The notes below the pieces were generated by a model. It searched no databases, was not told the origin of the DNA, and saw nothing but the letters and a program-made list of their open reading frames with translations. A program made the position numbers and the translations under genes. DNA of 32,188 nt from Desulfobacterales bacterium. GTDB taxonomy: Bacteria; Desulfobacterota; Desulfobacteria; Desulfobacterales; Desulfosalsimonadaceae. The first letter of the stretch is position 1, and each line of letters starts with the position of its first letter. The DNA is taken from NCBI GenBank assembly GCA_018399235.1, contig JAGYOX010000025.1, positions 1-32,188 of the forward strand, written 5' to 3'. This document shows, one piece after another, positions 9,941 through 19,127 of the stretch.

Positions 9941-10539
9941 TTTTTCACCACCTCATTTAAATATTCGTCAATTAATTGGCTCTGGTCGTCTTTGGTAATA
10001 CTTTTTTTCAGCTTGTCTTCAGCTTTTGCGATGGCCTTTTCTAAAACTTCGGTTTCAAGCTGTTTCTTTGCCTGGTTGAACTCATGCTCTATTGTCCGAC
10101 GCGCCTGTTCTTCAAGCTTGGCAGCAGAAGATTCTGCTTCCTGCAATATTTTTTCACGGGCTGCTTCACCCTGCTTTTTATACTGTTCAATGATCTGCTC
10201 TTCTTCTTCGGTCAGCTTGGAAAGCCGCTCGTTGTATTCAGCCAACTTTTTTTCAGTGGCTTTCTTTTTTTCTTCCAGATCATCCAGGTGTTCCTGAATA
10301 CCTTTAATGCGGCCGTTTAGGAATTGCGAGACGGGCTTTCGCAAAAGAAAAATCAGCAGGGCAAGCAATACGGCGAAATTCATCACGCGGTAGGTGTCGG
10401 TGGCTTGCCATCCGCCGCCACCGCCGCCGTGCTCACCACCGGTCGAGGCTAGAACGACAGCCGGCACACAAAGCAGCAGAAACGGCGAGAGACTAATGAT
10501 ATAAGGTTTTAATCTGCGCAGCATTATTTTCATTATCAT
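9937..10539 (-). CDS. atpF: ATP synthase b subunit with N-terminal signal-like extension
   Basis: Membrane-anchored stalk subunit of Fo. The 200-residue protein has an extra hydrophobic N-terminus (about 12-31, ending in a plausible VLAS signal-peptidase site), a glycine-rich stretch (34-43) and then the usual membrane helix (about 52-68), followed by a long charged coiled coil to the C-terminus. Ordinary b subunits are about 160 residues with one membrane segment, so the leader is additional. The ATG overlaps the stop of the b' gene (TAATG) with GGAGGG upstream. Confidence 0.92.
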   Translation of the reverse strand: MIMKIMLRRLKPYIISLSPFLLLCVPAVVLASTGGEHGGGGGGWQATDTYRVMNFAVLLALLIFLLRKPVSQFLNGRIKGIQEHLDDLEEKKKATEKKLAEYNERLSKLTEEEEQIIEQYKKQGEAAREKILQEAESSAAKLEEQARRTIEHEFNQAKKQLETEVLEKAIAKAEDKLKKSITKDDQSQLIDEYLNEVVKK

Positions 10540-10970
10540 TAAACCGCCCTCCCCAGAATTTTCCGGCTGATATCATCAGCAAATTTATCCACTTCCGCTT
10601 CCAAAGACTGCCGGGCTGTTTCTATGTCTGCGGCAATCTGATTTCGAATTTGAGCCAGATCCTGGCGGGCTTTTTCATTGATTTTCTCAATTTTTTCCTT
10701 TTCAAGCTTTTTGGCCGCTTCTTCAAAGGCCTCTTTTTCCTCCAGCCCCTTTTCCCTGGCCTCTTTAAGACCATCCTTGATTGCCTGATCCTTGTCTATC
10801 ATATCCTGTTCAAAACTTTCGATGCCCGTCTCCAGACCCTCTACCTTTTCTTTACGCTGATTGATAATCCCCCGGATCGGCCGGTAAAGAACAAGATTCA
10901 ACACCCCTATCAATACAATAAAGTTTATTATCTGAATGATGAGCGTCATATCAGGGATGACATTTACCAT
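10539..10970 (-). CDS. ATP synthase b' (second b-type) subunit
   Basis: A 143-residue b-type stalk subunit: one membrane helix (about 9-29, LIIQIINFIVLIGVLNLVLYRPI) followed by a coiled coil to the end. Together with the longer AtpF next to it, this suggests a heterodimeric b/b' peripheral stalk, as known in phototrophs and some Desulfobacterota. It is the first gene of the operon, with GGAGGG upstream and a promoter candidate about 85-115 bases before it. No atpB (a) or atpE (c) gene is present in the window, so those Fo subunits are presumably encoded elsewhere. Confidence 0.93.
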   Translation of the reverse strand: MVNVIPDMTLIIQIINFIVLIGVLNLVLYRPIRGIINQRKEKVEGLETGIESFEQDMIDKDQAIKDGLKEAREKGLEEKEAFEEAAKKLEKEKIEKINEKARQDLAQIRNQIAADIETARQSLEAEVDKFADDISRKILGRAV

Positions 10971-11053
10971 AGATTAACCCTCCGCAGTTTTCCAGGTCGT
11001 CTAAAATACCTACTAATTTATAACCTGTACACATCTTTAAATTTAAGCAAAAA

Positions 11054-11083
11054 TGACTATCACCAATTTATTATATTTGTCAA
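11054..11083 (-). promoter_or_regulatory. Candidate promoter of the atp operon
   Basis: On the minus strand a perfect TTGACA (11083-11078) is followed after 18 bases by TAGTCA (11059-11054), within AT-rich sequence, leaving a leader of about 75-80 bases. The -35 box is perfect; the -10 box is weak and its exact position uncertain. Confidence 0.45.
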
Positions 11084-11214
11084 AACTTTTTTGAAAAATT
11101 TTATTCGTCAGTCACCATTTTTCCCGATATCTATTAATACGGCGATCAGAAGAGACCGAAATCGAAAAAATCAGCAATTAAAGCATATAAATGAACGCGT
11201 CCGAAACAGAAGGA

Positions 11215-12312
11215 TCAATCTTTCATGAATCGTCGCATGCTGACATTCATCAATAGTCCAACCCCAAGAAGGGCGGTTAGTATGGAAGATCCACCGTAGC
11301 TCATCAAGGGCAAAGGCATGCCAACAACGGGCATGATACCGATTACCATGCCGATATTGATAAATATCTGCCAAAAAAACATGGCTGTTATTCCGACAGA
11401 CATAATGGCGCCAAACTTATCCCGACAATTATATGCCACGCTAAGACCGAAAACGATTAAAAACAGATATAGAAACAAAACCCCGAAGGAGCCAAGAAAT
11501 CCCCATTCCTCCGCCAAAACGGAAAAAATAAAATCTGTATGCTGCTCCGGTAGAAATGAAAGCATCTTCTGCGTGCCGTTTAAATAGCCCTTGCCGAACA
11601 ACATACCGGAGCCTACGGCAATCTTGGACTGCCGAATATGGTATCCGGCCCCCAACGGATCACGATTCGGAAAAATCAGCGTTAGAATACGCTCTTGCTG
11701 ATAGGGTTCCATTAGGTTCCAGCCAACCGGGAGAACAACCAGAAAAACCAGAATAAAAAAAAGCAGGGTTTTTCTTTCAATTTTTGAAAAAAACGCCATG
11801 CTCGCGCCAATCAATACAATTGTCCCCGCAGTGCCAAGGTCCGGCTGAGCCGCAACAAGAAGGAAGGGGATGCCGGTTAACACCATGGGCAAAATCAAGT
11901 CCTGCAGATTGAGGCCGGTTGCTTTGGCCCTGTTGGAAAAATATTTGGCAAGAATAATAATCACGCCAAGTTTTACCGGTTCAGAGGGCTGTATGCTTAC
12001 GGGGCCGATGGCCAGCCACCGGGTTGACCCGCCTGCTTCCTTGCCAAAAATATGGACGAAGATCAGCGATAAAATACATAATGTATAGATAAGCAGGGAC
12101 CACTTATCCAAATACTTATAATTAAAAACAAAGGATAGGATCATGAAAAAAAAACCGGCGAACAGCCATATCATCTGTTTATAATAGAGGATACAACGGA
12201 TACCGCCGGTGTTGACTGCACTGTAAAGCAGCATCAAACCGATACCGGCAATCATCAATGTGATGGCCAGCAGCCCCCAATCAAAATACTGCACGAGTCG
12301 TCGGTCAAACAT
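11215..12312 (-). CDS. rodA: RodA, peptidoglycan glycosyltransferase of the elongasome
   Basis: SEDS-family glycan polymerase that works with PBP2 in lateral wall synthesis. The 365-residue protein is almost entirely membrane helices (about ten). SEDS motifs are visible: GSTRWLAIGPVSIQPSEPVKLG (start near residue 94), LVAAQPDLGTAG, and the C-terminal GMPLPLMSYGGSSILT. RodA is preferred over FtsW by these motifs, by the short N-terminus and by the mre/PBP2 genes in the region. Unusually, it does not follow mrdA: glnS, an acyl-CoA dehydrogenase and a divergent gene lie between them. No good ribosome binding site precedes the ATG at 12312. Confidence 0.93.
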   Translation of the reverse strand: MFDRRLVQYFDWGLLAITLMIAGIGLMLLYSAVNTGGIRCILYYKQMIWLFAGFFFMILSFVFNYKYLDKWSLLIYTLCILSLIFVHIFGKEAGGSTRWLAIGPVSIQPSEPVKLGVIIILAKYFSNRAKATGLNLQDLILPMVLTGIPFLLVAAQPDLGTAGTIVLIGASMAFFSKIERKTLLFFILVFLVVLPVGWNLMEPYQQERILTLIFPNRDPLGAGYHIRQSKIAVGSGMLFGKGYLNGTQKMLSFLPEQHTDFIFSVLAEEWGFLGSFGVLFLYLFLIVFGLSVAYNCRDKFGAIMSVGITAMFFWQIFINIGMVIGIMPVVGMPLPLMSYGGSSILTALLGVGLLMNVSMRRFMKD

Positions 12313-12516
12313 ATGGAGTATAAACGGTTCGAAAAATGGTTTCAGTTAATCAATCGATTTTGGATCATAAAACCATCACAGAATAATGACTTTATCCATG
12401 CGGGTATTGAATTAACCCAATCGTGTGGATAATGCAAGTTTTTACCATTCGGCATTCGCCGCATTTTTCCCGAAAACCCTCAATGTCGCATTCCTACCTC
12501 CCCGACCTTGGACTGC

Positions 12517-12571
12517 TTGGAAGTATTCGCCCCGGACCGCCGCCCGGGACCGAGCTTAAAAGTAACTTTTG
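12517..12571 (+). repeat. GC-rich palindromic element, copy A
   Basis: TTGGAAGT.TTC.CCCCGG, then a CCCGGGACC-type core, then TTAAAAGTAACTTTT (AAAAGT-a-ACTTTT is a perfect palindrome). A second copy occurs on the minus strand at 32051-32110 with only a few differences and a small insertion. Both copies lie in gaps that also hold a heptamer array. Confidence 0.75.
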
Positions 12572-12599
12572 TGATAGGTTAAAGGCACTGAGGGAGAAT

Positions 12600-12760
12600 C
12601 GAAATTTCAAATCTCAAATCTCAAAAAACAAACAATGCCCAAATTCCAATGACCAAAATTCAAAACAACGGGGCTTTCGACAAAAGAGGGGTTGTTTTAA
12701 AAATTGGGATTTGATTTTTGGAATTTGTTTGAAATTTGAATATTGTAATTTGGGATTTAA
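12600..12760. repeat. AT-rich imperfect inverted repeat
   Basis: The left arm (about 12600-12664, rich in CAAATCTCAAAT and CCAAATTCCAATGACC-like segments) is roughly complementary to the right arm (about 12692-12760, rich in ATTGGGATTTG and TTTGAAATTTG). The roughly 27-base centre includes CTTTCGACAAAAGAGG. It has the form of a non-coding dispersed palindromic element and runs directly into the heptamer array. Only one copy is visible here. Confidence 0.5.
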
Positions 12761-12808
12761 CCATGAACCCTGAACCTTACACCTTATACCCTATACCTTA
12801 AACCGGTA
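12760..12808 (+). repeat. Heptamer array 1 (seven units)
   Basis: Seven adjoining 7-bp units beginning ACC: ACCATGA, ACCCTGA, ACCTTAC, ACCTTAT, ACCCTAT, ACCTTAA, ACCGGTA. The general form is ACCYTNN. The same unit family occurs at 22673-22770, and at 31832-31866 in opposite orientation. Confidence 0.85.
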
Positions 12809-12871
12809 AGTTACTTAGAAGTTCATTTTTATATGGGTTAGATATCAAAACTTGTGATAAAATATTTCCAT

Positions 12872-12900
12872 TTGATAGTTTAACATAACTACACTATTGT
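12872..12900 (+). promoter_or_regulatory. Candidate promoter of the DUF362 gene
   Basis: TTGATA (12872-12877) and TATTGT (12895-12900) with 17-base spacing lie about 40 bases before the start codon of the DUF362 gene. Each box matches the sigma-70 consensus at 4 or 5 of 6 positions. Confidence 0.4.
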
Positions 12901-12939
12901 CTTCAGTAAACACACGGCTAAAGGCCATGGGGAGGGATA

Positions 12940-14046
12940 ATGGCAGGCACAGTATTTTTCATGGATTTCACGGCTTCTTATAAGGACAATCTGGTAAGCA
13001 AGCTGAAACGGCTGATTGATGCGGCCGGTTTAAGGGAACGGATCAAGAAAAGGGATCTTGTGGCACTCAAACTGCATTTCGGCGAACTCGGGAATACAGC
13101 GTTTATCCGGCCGATTTATATAAGGCACATCGTCGATACCGTCAAAGCCGCCGGCGCGATGCCTTTTCTAACGGACGCCAATACGCTCTATGCCGGATCC
13201 AGGGGCAACACAGTGGATCACCTGAAAACCGCCATTGAAAATGGGTTCGCCTATTCAGTAGTAGGCGCCCCCCTTGTAATAGCAGACGGTCTTCGGGGCA
13301 AATCGGAGACAAGTGTTACCATCAATCAAAAAAATTGCAAGGAAGTATATATCGCAACTGACATTATTGAGGCTGATGCGCTGATATCGATAGCCCATTT
13401 TAAAGGCCATGAGCTTACGGGATTTGGCGGTGCCATAAAAAATGTGGGCATGGGATGTGCGTCAAGACGGGGAAAAATGGACCAGCATTCAGATGTTGCG
13501 CCGAAGATTAAAAAGAAAAGATGTATAGGGTGCGGGGAATGCGCACGGCATTGTGCCCAGGAGGCCATATATTTTGTTGAAGAAAAGGCCCATATTGATC
13601 CTGAAAAATGTGTGGGGTGCGGGGAGTGTATTCTGGTATGTGAACAGGGCGCGGTTCAAATTCAGTGGAATCAGTCAATCCCCAGGTTCCTCGAATATAT
13701 GGTTGAATATACGTCCGGGGTGTTAAAAAATAAAAACGGAAAAAGCCTTTTTATCAATTTCATCAATCATGTATCACCCGCCTGCGACTGTCCTCCTTAC
13801 AACGACGCCCCGTTTGTAAGGGATATAGGTATCGCCGCCTCAACAGATCCGGTAGCACTTGATCAGGCATGTGTCGATCTGATCAATAATGAGGCCGCAC
13901 TCCCGGGTTCCTGCCTTAATCATAATCAAGGGGCCGGAGAGGATAAATTCAAGGGGCTCTACCCGAAAGTGGACTGGCCGATTCAACTCGAATATGCGGA
14001 AGAGGTCGGTTTGGGGACAAGGGCCTACGAGCTTGTTCGGATTTAG
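12940..14046 (+). CDS. DUF362 domain protein with two [4Fe-4S] ferredoxin motifs
   Basis: A 368-residue cytoplasmic iron-sulfur protein. An N-terminal DUF362 domain (about 1-185; LKLHFGELGNTAFIRP, SIAHFKGHELTGFGGAIKNVGMGCASRRGK) is followed by a 2x[4Fe-4S] ferredoxin module with CIGCGECARHC (C195, C198, C201, C205) and CVGCGECILVC (C224, C227, C230, C234). A second DUF362 portion follows (about 270-368, with ACDCPPYNDAPFVRDIGIAASTDPVALDQAC). Such proteins are common in strict anaerobes; the substrate is unknown and an electron-transfer role is inferred from the clusters. It has its own promoter and a strong GGGGAGG site before the ATG. It is divergent from rodA and convergent with the acyl-CoA dehydrogenase, so it is a single-gene unit. 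Confidence 0.93.
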   Translation: MAGTVFFMDFTASYKDNLVSKLKRLIDAAGLRERIKKRDLVALKLHFGELGNTAFIRPIYIRHIVDTVKAAGAMPFLTDANTLYAGSRGNTVDHLKTAIENGFAYSVVGAPLVIADGLRGKSETSVTINQKNCKEVYIATDIIEADALISIAHFKGHELTGFGGAIKNVGMGCASRRGKMDQHSDVAPKIKKKRCIGCGECARHCAQEAIYFVEEKAHIDPEKCVGCGECILVCEQGAVQIQWNQSIPRFLEYMVEYTSGVLKNKNGKSLFINFINHVSPACDCPPYNDAPFVRDIGIAASTDPVALDQACVDLINNEAALPGSCLNHNQGAGEDKFKGLYPKVDWPIQLEYAEEVGLGTRAYELVRI

Positions 14047-14064
14047 CTTTCCGTTTCCCAATGA

Positions 14065-14093
14065 ATGGCCGGACACACGATGCGTCCGGCCAT
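14065..14093. terminator. Hairpin between convergent genes
   Basis: ATGGCCGGAC (14065-14074) and GTCCGGCCAT (14084-14093) form a perfect 10-bp GC-rich stem with a 9-base loop between two convergent genes. There is no clear T-run on either side, so it may be a bidirectional pause or RNA-protecting hairpin rather than a classical intrinsic terminator. Confidence 0.6.
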
Positions 14094-14118
14094 CACCCAA
14101 AAGATGTTTGGTTTCGAT

Positions 14119-15468
14119 TTATTCTGTTTTTTCAGCCGTATTTTTAAACGCCGTTTTCGGCATAAAGCAAAATGGGCATTGTTCGGGCGGCGCTTCTCCA
14201 TAATGCACATAACCGCACATTCGGCATCTCCAGGCAGTTGTTTCCGGACTATCCGACTGATTCACCGTTTCCGGTTCTTTATCGAAATGCAGCGGCAGGT
14301 CCTCCAAATGGGGCATTACCGGGTTGTAGGAATTCATCGCATAACCGGAAACAATCATCCGTTGAATTTCGCTGGTACCCTCATAAATACGGAAAAGCCG
14401 AATATCCCGAAGTAGTTTCTCAACAGGAAACATCTTGGTGTAACCATAGCCGCCAAATATCTGAAGGGCCTCATTAGCGACCTCAAGCGCTGTCTCCGAC
14501 GCATAAAATTTGGCGATCGAGGCGTTGATGGTGGGATCGATGCCGTTGTCAGCCTCCCAAGCGGCTTTCCAAGTCAATAAGCGGGAAGTTTCAACCTTCT
14601 GGTACATCTCGGCTATTTTAAACTGAAGCCCTTGAAAATTGGCGATCTTCGTGCCAAAGGCCCGGCGTTTTTTAACGTAATCAATGGCATATTCCATTGC
14701 AGAACGGGCCGCCCCCACGGAGAAAGCCCCGATGGCCGGCCGTGTGCGGGAAAACGTCTTCATGGCAAGATAAAAGCCTTGTCCGGGCTCTGCAAGAACA
14801 TTTTCCTTTGGCACACGGACATTGTCAAAATGAATCCCCACCGTGTTGGAACACCTCTGGCCCATTTTCGGTATGGTTTTGCCGACGCTGACACCATCCC
14901 AGTCGCGCTCCACCAGAAACGCACAAATCCCCTTGTGCTGGGATTCGGGATCCGTAGTGGCAAATATAGAATAATAGTCCGCTATCCCGCCGTTTGTCAC
15001 CCAGTATTTGGTGCCGTTCAGAATATAATCCTCCCCGTCCGGCGTGGCCTTGCAACGTATACCAGAGACATCGGAGCCCATAAAGGGTTCGGATGTGGCA
15101 AAACTCATCAGTTTAAATTCATTGGCAATCCGGGAAAGATATTTTTCTTTTAGCGGTTCTTTATCGGACAGAATCAAGGGCTCCATGCCAAGCGAGTTGT
15201 CAAAAACCGAAGTGGCAATGCCCGGACAGGCGGCCGCAATTTCCTCCGTGACGATCACCCCCTCAATCGCACCATAGCCTTTGCCGCCATATTTTTTTGG
15301 AATATCTGTACTGGAAATGCCCTGTTCATAGGCCGCCCGCAGCACTTCTAATGGAACTTCATCAACCTCATCGTAATACGCTGCAACCGGCAACACGTGT
15401 TCAAGTGCGAATTTGCGGGCTTTTTGCTGCAATTCCATCTGTTCATCGGTTAACCGAAAATCTAGCAT
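14119..15468 (-). CDS. Acyl-CoA dehydrogenase with C-terminal rubredoxin-like domain
   Basis: FAD enzyme that oxidises an acyl-CoA to the enoyl-CoA. The 449-residue protein has the full dehydrogenase fold (1-380): FATSEPFMGSDVSGI (123-137) for flavin and substrate contact, LQIFGGYGYTKMFPVEKLLRD (335-355) and the catalytic glutamate in YEGTSEIQR (E363). After a linker (381-411), WRCRMCGYVHYGEAPPEQCPFC supplies four cysteines (415, 418, 431, 434) in a rubredoxin-type CxxC...CxxC iron site. Ordinary family members end near 380, so the tail is an added domain. It could pass electrons from the flavin to a partner other than ETF; this is inference. Substrate chain length cannot be told. The ATG has GGAGGAG upstream. 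No ETF or acyl-CoA ligase genes adjoin. Confidence 0.93.
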   Translation of the reverse strand: MLDFRLTDEQMELQQKARKFALEHVLPVAAYYDEVDEVPLEVLRAAYEQGISSTDIPKKYGGKGYGAIEGVIVTEEIAAACPGIATSVFDNSLGMEPLILSDKEPLKEKYLSRIANEFKLMSFATSEPFMGSDVSGIRCKATPDGEDYILNGTKYWVTNGGIADYYSIFATTDPESQHKGICAFLVERDWDGVSVGKTIPKMGQRCSNTVGIHFDNVRVPKENVLAEPGQGFYLAMKTFSRTRPAIGAFSVGAARSAMEYAIDYVKKRRAFGTKIANFQGLQFKIAEMYQKVETSRLLTWKAAWEADNGIDPTINASIAKFYASETALEVANEALQIFGGYGYTKMFPVEKLLRDIRLFRIYEGTSEIQRMIVSGYAMNSYNPVMPHLEDLPLHFDKEPETVNQSDSPETTAWRCRMCGYVHYGEAPPEQCPFCFMPKTAFKNTAEKTE

Positions 15469-15519
15469 GCTCTCCTCCTGACCCGAATGAGTGGTTATGT
15501 TAATTTTAATGGCAAACCG

Positions 15520-17238
15520 CTACTTCCTCTCGTTCGCACCCTGCTGTTTTTTCACTTTCGCCCATTGATCCCGCAGGGTGACAATCCGGTTAAACACTGA
15601 ATGATCGGAAGTTGAATATTTTACATCTTTGCAGAAATAGCCGAGCCGTTCAAACTGGCACTGCTTTCCGATCTCAAGATCCGCAAGTGCAGGCTCCAGC
15701 TTAGCGCCGTGGAGGATTTCAAGGGAATCCTTATTTAAAACGGCTTTAAAATCCTCGGCGCTTACCGGTTCCTCAACCGTAAAGAGGTCGTTGTAAAGCC
15801 TAACCTCCGCATCAATCGCGTGGGTGGCCGATACCCAATGAAGGGTGGACTTTACTTTTCGCCCGTCCGGTGAGTCCCCGCCCCGGGTTTGGGGGTCATA
15901 GGTGCATCGAAGCTCCACCACTTCGCCCTGCTCGTCCTTGATGAAATCCGTGCAGGTTATGAAATAGGCATACCTGAGCCTGACTTCGCGGCCCGGCGCT
16001 AACCGGAAAAATTTTTTCGGAGGGGTCTCCATAAAATCGTCTTTTTCAATATAGAATTCGCGCGAGAAAGGAATATTGCGCGTGCCCATGCTCTGGTCCT
16101 CCGGATTGTTGATCGCCTCAAGGGTCTCAACCTTATCGGCCGGATAGTTTTCTATAACCACCTTTAACGGCCGCAAAACACCCATGAAACGCGGCGCACG
16201 TTTGTTCAGATCCTCCCGAATACAGTGCTCAAGCAATGCCAGATCGACCATGCTGTCTCGTTTGGCAACACCGATTCGCTCGCAAAAATTCCGTATGGCT
16301 TCAGGCGTATAGCCGCGCCGCCGGAAACCGGAAATGGTTGGCATTCGGGGATCATTCCAGCCGTCTACATAGCCGCCTTCGACCAGTTCAATCAGCTTAC
16401 GCTTGCTTAGAATGGTATAGGAAAGATTCAACCGGGCGAACTCAATCTGCCTGGGATGATAAATATCCAGCGTATCCAGTATCCAGTCATAGAGTTCCCG
16501 GTTATTTTCGAATTCAAGGGTGCAGATCGAATGGGTGATACGTTCAATCGAGTCAGACAAGCAATGGGCAAAATCATACATTGGATAGATGCACCATTTG
16601 TCACCGGTTCGATGATGAGGCCGCTTACGTATCCGATATAAAGTTGGGTCGCGCATAATAATATTGGGGGCAGCCATATCAATCTTTGCCCTTAGCACGC
16701 ATTCGCCCTCATCGAATTTGCCGGCAGCCATTTTTTGAAACAGTTCCAAATTCTCTTCAACCGTTCGATGCCGGTATGGACTTTCCTTGCCCGGTTCCGT
16801 TAGGGTTCCACGGTAACTCCGGATTTCCTCGGGCGTTAAACTGTCAACATAGGCTTTACCAGTTTTGATCAGGTCAATGGCATAGTCATAAAACCTGTCA
16901 AAATAATCGGATGCAAAATAAAGATGTACATCCCAGTCAAAGCCCAACCATTTGACATCCTCTTTTATAGAATCCACGTAGCTAACATTTTCCTTCAACG
17001 GATTGGTATCATCAAACCGAAGATGGCAGGTACCGCCAAACTCCTCTGCAAAACCAAAATTGAGGCAGATGGATTTGGCATGTCCGATATGAAGGTATCC
17101 ATTGGGTTCCGGCGGAAAACGGGTCACCACGCGTCCTTCATACCTGCCGCTCTCTAAATCCGCCTGAATAACCTGACGAATAAAGTTTGATGGCACTGAA
17201 GCTTCAGGTTTCATCGTATCTTTCGAATCAACTGGCAT
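15520..17238 (-). CDS. glnS: Glutaminyl-tRNA synthetase
   Basis: Charges tRNA-Gln with glutamine. The 572-residue protein has class I motifs HIGH (50-53, context [19 protein letters not shown]) and ILSKRKL (276-282, the KMSKS equivalent), and the GlnRS-specific anticodon-binding beta-barrel region in the C-terminal half ([25 protein letters not shown]). Length is as in E. coli GlnRS. The RFDDTNP and EFARLN motifs support GlnRS over GluRS. The ATG at 17238 is served by AAGGAG, which overlaps the mrdA stop codon, so it is probably co-transcribed with the rod-shape genes. Confidence 0.97.
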   Translation of the reverse strand: MPVDSKDTMKPEASVPSNFIRQVIQADLESGRYEGRVVTRFPPEPNGYLHIGHAKSICLNFGFAEEFGGTCHLRFDDTNPLKENVSYVDSIKEDVKWLGFDWDVHLYFASDYFDRFYDYAIDLIKTGKAYVDSLTPEEIRSYRGTLTEPGKESPYRHRTVEENLELFQKMAAGKFDEGECVLRAKIDMAAPNIIMRDPTLYRIRKRPHHRTGDKWCIYPMYDFAHCLSDSIERITHSICTLEFENNRELYDWILDTLDIYHPRQIEFARLNLSYTILSKRKLIELVEGGYVDGWNDPRMPTISGFRRRGYTPEAIRNFCERIGVAKRDSMVDLALLEHCIREDLNKRAPRFMGVLRPLKVVIENYPADKVETLEAINNPEDQSMGTRNIPFSREFYIEKDDFMETPPKKFFRLAPGREVRLRYAYFITCTDFIKDEQGEVVELRCTYDPQTRGGDSPDGRKVKSTLHWVSATHAIDAEVRLYNDLFTVEEPVSAEDFKAVLNKDSLEILHGAKLEPALADLEIGKQCQFERLGYFCKDVKYSTSDHSVFNRIVTLRDQWAKVKKQQGANERK

Positions 17239-17245
17239 ATTAATA

Positions 17246-19102
17246 TTACTCCTTGCTGATTGTCGTATCCGTATTCTCCAGATAATGCCTCATTAGTTTT
17301 CCGGCAATGGGTCCGGCACCGCTTGATCCATGTTCTCCATGTTCAACCAATACGGATATGGCAATTTTAGGGTTATTTGAGGGAGCATAGCCGATAAACC
17401 AGGCATGGGGTTTATAACGGGCATCCATGTCCTCAGAACGCTCCTCTCCTCTTTTACGGCTGATAATTTGCGCCGTTCCGGTCTTTCCGCTGATCTCAAC
17501 AGATTTGTCACGGACATGCCAATAGGCTGTGCCGTGCCGGGCATTCACCGCGTGCCATAAACCCTTCTGGATAATCTTCAGGGTTCTCTTACCGGCTGGC
17601 AGTCGACCATTGATGACCGCCCTAGCGCTTTTAACCCGCTTGCCTTCAACCGTTTCAATTTTGTTTAGAATGGTCGGCTGATACCGGATCCCCCCGTTTG
17701 CTATAGCAGAAATCAAAACGGCCATCTGGAGAGGGGTGACTAAATTATAGCCTTGGCCGATGGCAATCGACAGCGTCTCCCCCCCCTGCCATGGGGTACC
17801 GTAACGCCTCAGCTTCCATTCCGCCGTCGGGATCAACCCATCGGCCTCCCGGTCCAATTGAATGCCTGTGGGAGATCCAAGCCCAGAGGCATGCGCGTAT
17901 TTGGCTATCGTATCAACATCAAGGCGTTTTCCCATATGGTAAAAATATACATCACAGGATTGTGAAAGCGCCTGCACCATATTAAGGTTCCCGTGACCGA
18001 TCTCTTTCCAGCAATGATATAGCCGGTTACCATATTTATAATGCCCCGGACAATAAATCTCTTCATCTAAACTAACGGCATTCTCCTCTATTGCAGCCAT
18101 GGCCGTAATGATTTTATAAGTGGAGGCCGGGGGGTATTCACCCTGTAAAGCCTTATTCATCATCGGCTGATCCGGGTTCCCGGACAAAGACTGCCATTCT
18201 TTTTTGCTCATGCCGTCAACAAAATGGTTTGGATTGAATGCGGGGCTGCTGGCCATTGCAAGGATTTCACCGGAATTGGGATTCATGGCGACAACCGCGC
18301 CGACCTTTTCGCCAAGAAGCGTTTCAGCCATTCGTTGAAGCTCATAATCAATGGTCAAATAGATGTTATGCCCTGGATCAGGTGACACTTCGTCAAGCAC
18401 ATCAACGACCTGGCCGCCGGCATTCATCTGGACGATACGGCCGCCGGATTCTCCGGCCAGATAATCCTCAAATGCCTTTTCAACGCCAAAGCGGCCGACA
18501 TAACCCCCCTTCTGCCTGTTTTTGAAATGACTGTCCCGGATTTCCCTTGGGTTCAGTTCGCCCAAATATCCCAGCAGATGAGACGCCAACGACGGATATA
18601 TATAATGTCGCCTGGCCCTTGTTTCAATGCTTATACCGGGCAGCTCAAATCGGTGTGCGACCACGATAGCCATGGTATCCCGATCAATATCTTCCTGGAT
18701 CAATACCGGCTCATAACCGCCGCGGCACCCTTTCTCAAGTTTATTCATAATATCTTTCGGTTCAAACTCCAGGTAGGTACAAATTTTTTTTACCGTCGCA
18801 TCCAATGGTTCGGCGTCTTTTTCGATCATTTGAAGGTTAAACGACGGGCGATTTTCAACCAGCAAATGGCCGTTACGGTCATATATCAATCCACGGAAGG
18901 GTTTTATTCGTTCCCTCCGAATACAGTTGTTTTCGGAGATTTCATAATAGTATTCTCCGTTGATAATCTGCATGTAGATCAGCCGAAGCCCAAGAATAAG
19001 AAATGCGGCCAACATGCAGCACATAAGTCCGAAAAGCCGATTTCGATACCATTCGGTGTCAACGCGTTGAAGGTATTTTTGGGTGCGGCCTTGGGAAGTC
19101 AT
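17246..19102 (-). CDS. mrdA: Penicillin-binding protein 2 (elongasome transpeptidase)
   Basis: Cross-links new peptidoglycan in the lateral wall as partner of RodA and MreBCD. The 618-residue protein has an N-terminal membrane anchor (about 24-46), the pedestal domain (about 60-240, [17 protein letters not shown]) and the transpeptidase domain with S327-T-Y-K330, S382-C-D384 and K540-T-G-T543. Length matches class B PBP2. It lies 25 bases after mreD and 7 bases before glnS. No strong ribosome binding site is seen before the ATG at 19102. Confidence 0.97.
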   Translation of the reverse strand: MTSQGRTQKYLQRVDTEWYRNRLFGLMCCMLAAFLILGLRLIYMQIINGEYYYEISENNCIRRERIKPFRGLIYDRNGHLLVENRPSFNLQMIEKDAEPLDATVKKICTYLEFEPKDIMNKLEKGCRGGYEPVLIQEDIDRDTMAIVVAHRFELPGISIETRARRHYIYPSLASHLLGYLGELNPREIRDSHFKNRQKGGYVGRFGVEKAFEDYLAGESGGRIVQMNAGGQVVDVLDEVSPDPGHNIYLTIDYELQRMAETLLGEKVGAVVAMNPNSGEILAMASSPAFNPNHFVDGMSKKEWQSLSGNPDQPMMNKALQGEYPPASTYKIITAMAAIEENAVSLDEEIYCPGHYKYGNRLYHCWKEIGHGNLNMVQALSQSCDVYFYHMGKRLDVDTIAKYAHASGLGSPTGIQLDREADGLIPTAEWKLRRYGTPWQGGETLSIAIGQGYNLVTPLQMAVLISAIANGGIRYQPTILNKIETVEGKRVKSARAVINGRLPAGKRTLKIIQKGLWHAVNARHGTAYWHVRDKSVEISGKTGTAQIISRKRGEERSEDMDARYKPHAWFIGYAPSNNPKIAISVLVEHGEHGSSGAGPIAGKLMRHYLENTDTTISKE

Positions 19103-19127
19103 AAGCTGGATTTCGGTCTATAATCTT

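Larger units (their letters stand above)
12313..12939. other. Repeat-rich gap between rodA and the DUF362 gene
   Basis: A 627-base divergent intergenic region. From left to right: about 200 bases of unassigned sequence that must hold the rodA promoter (none convincing seen), a GC-rich palindromic element (12517-12571), an AT-rich imperfect inverted repeat (about 12600-12760), a heptamer array (12760-12808), and the promoter region of the DUF362 gene. An open frame at 12423-12773 runs through the repeats and is not a credible gene. Confidence 0.7.

Noticed and set aside
12423-12773. 116-codon plus-strand open frame in the rodA/DUF362 gap
   Set aside because: It runs across the GC-rich element and the AT-rich palindrome, has no ribosome binding site, and its protein is low-complexity repeat translation.
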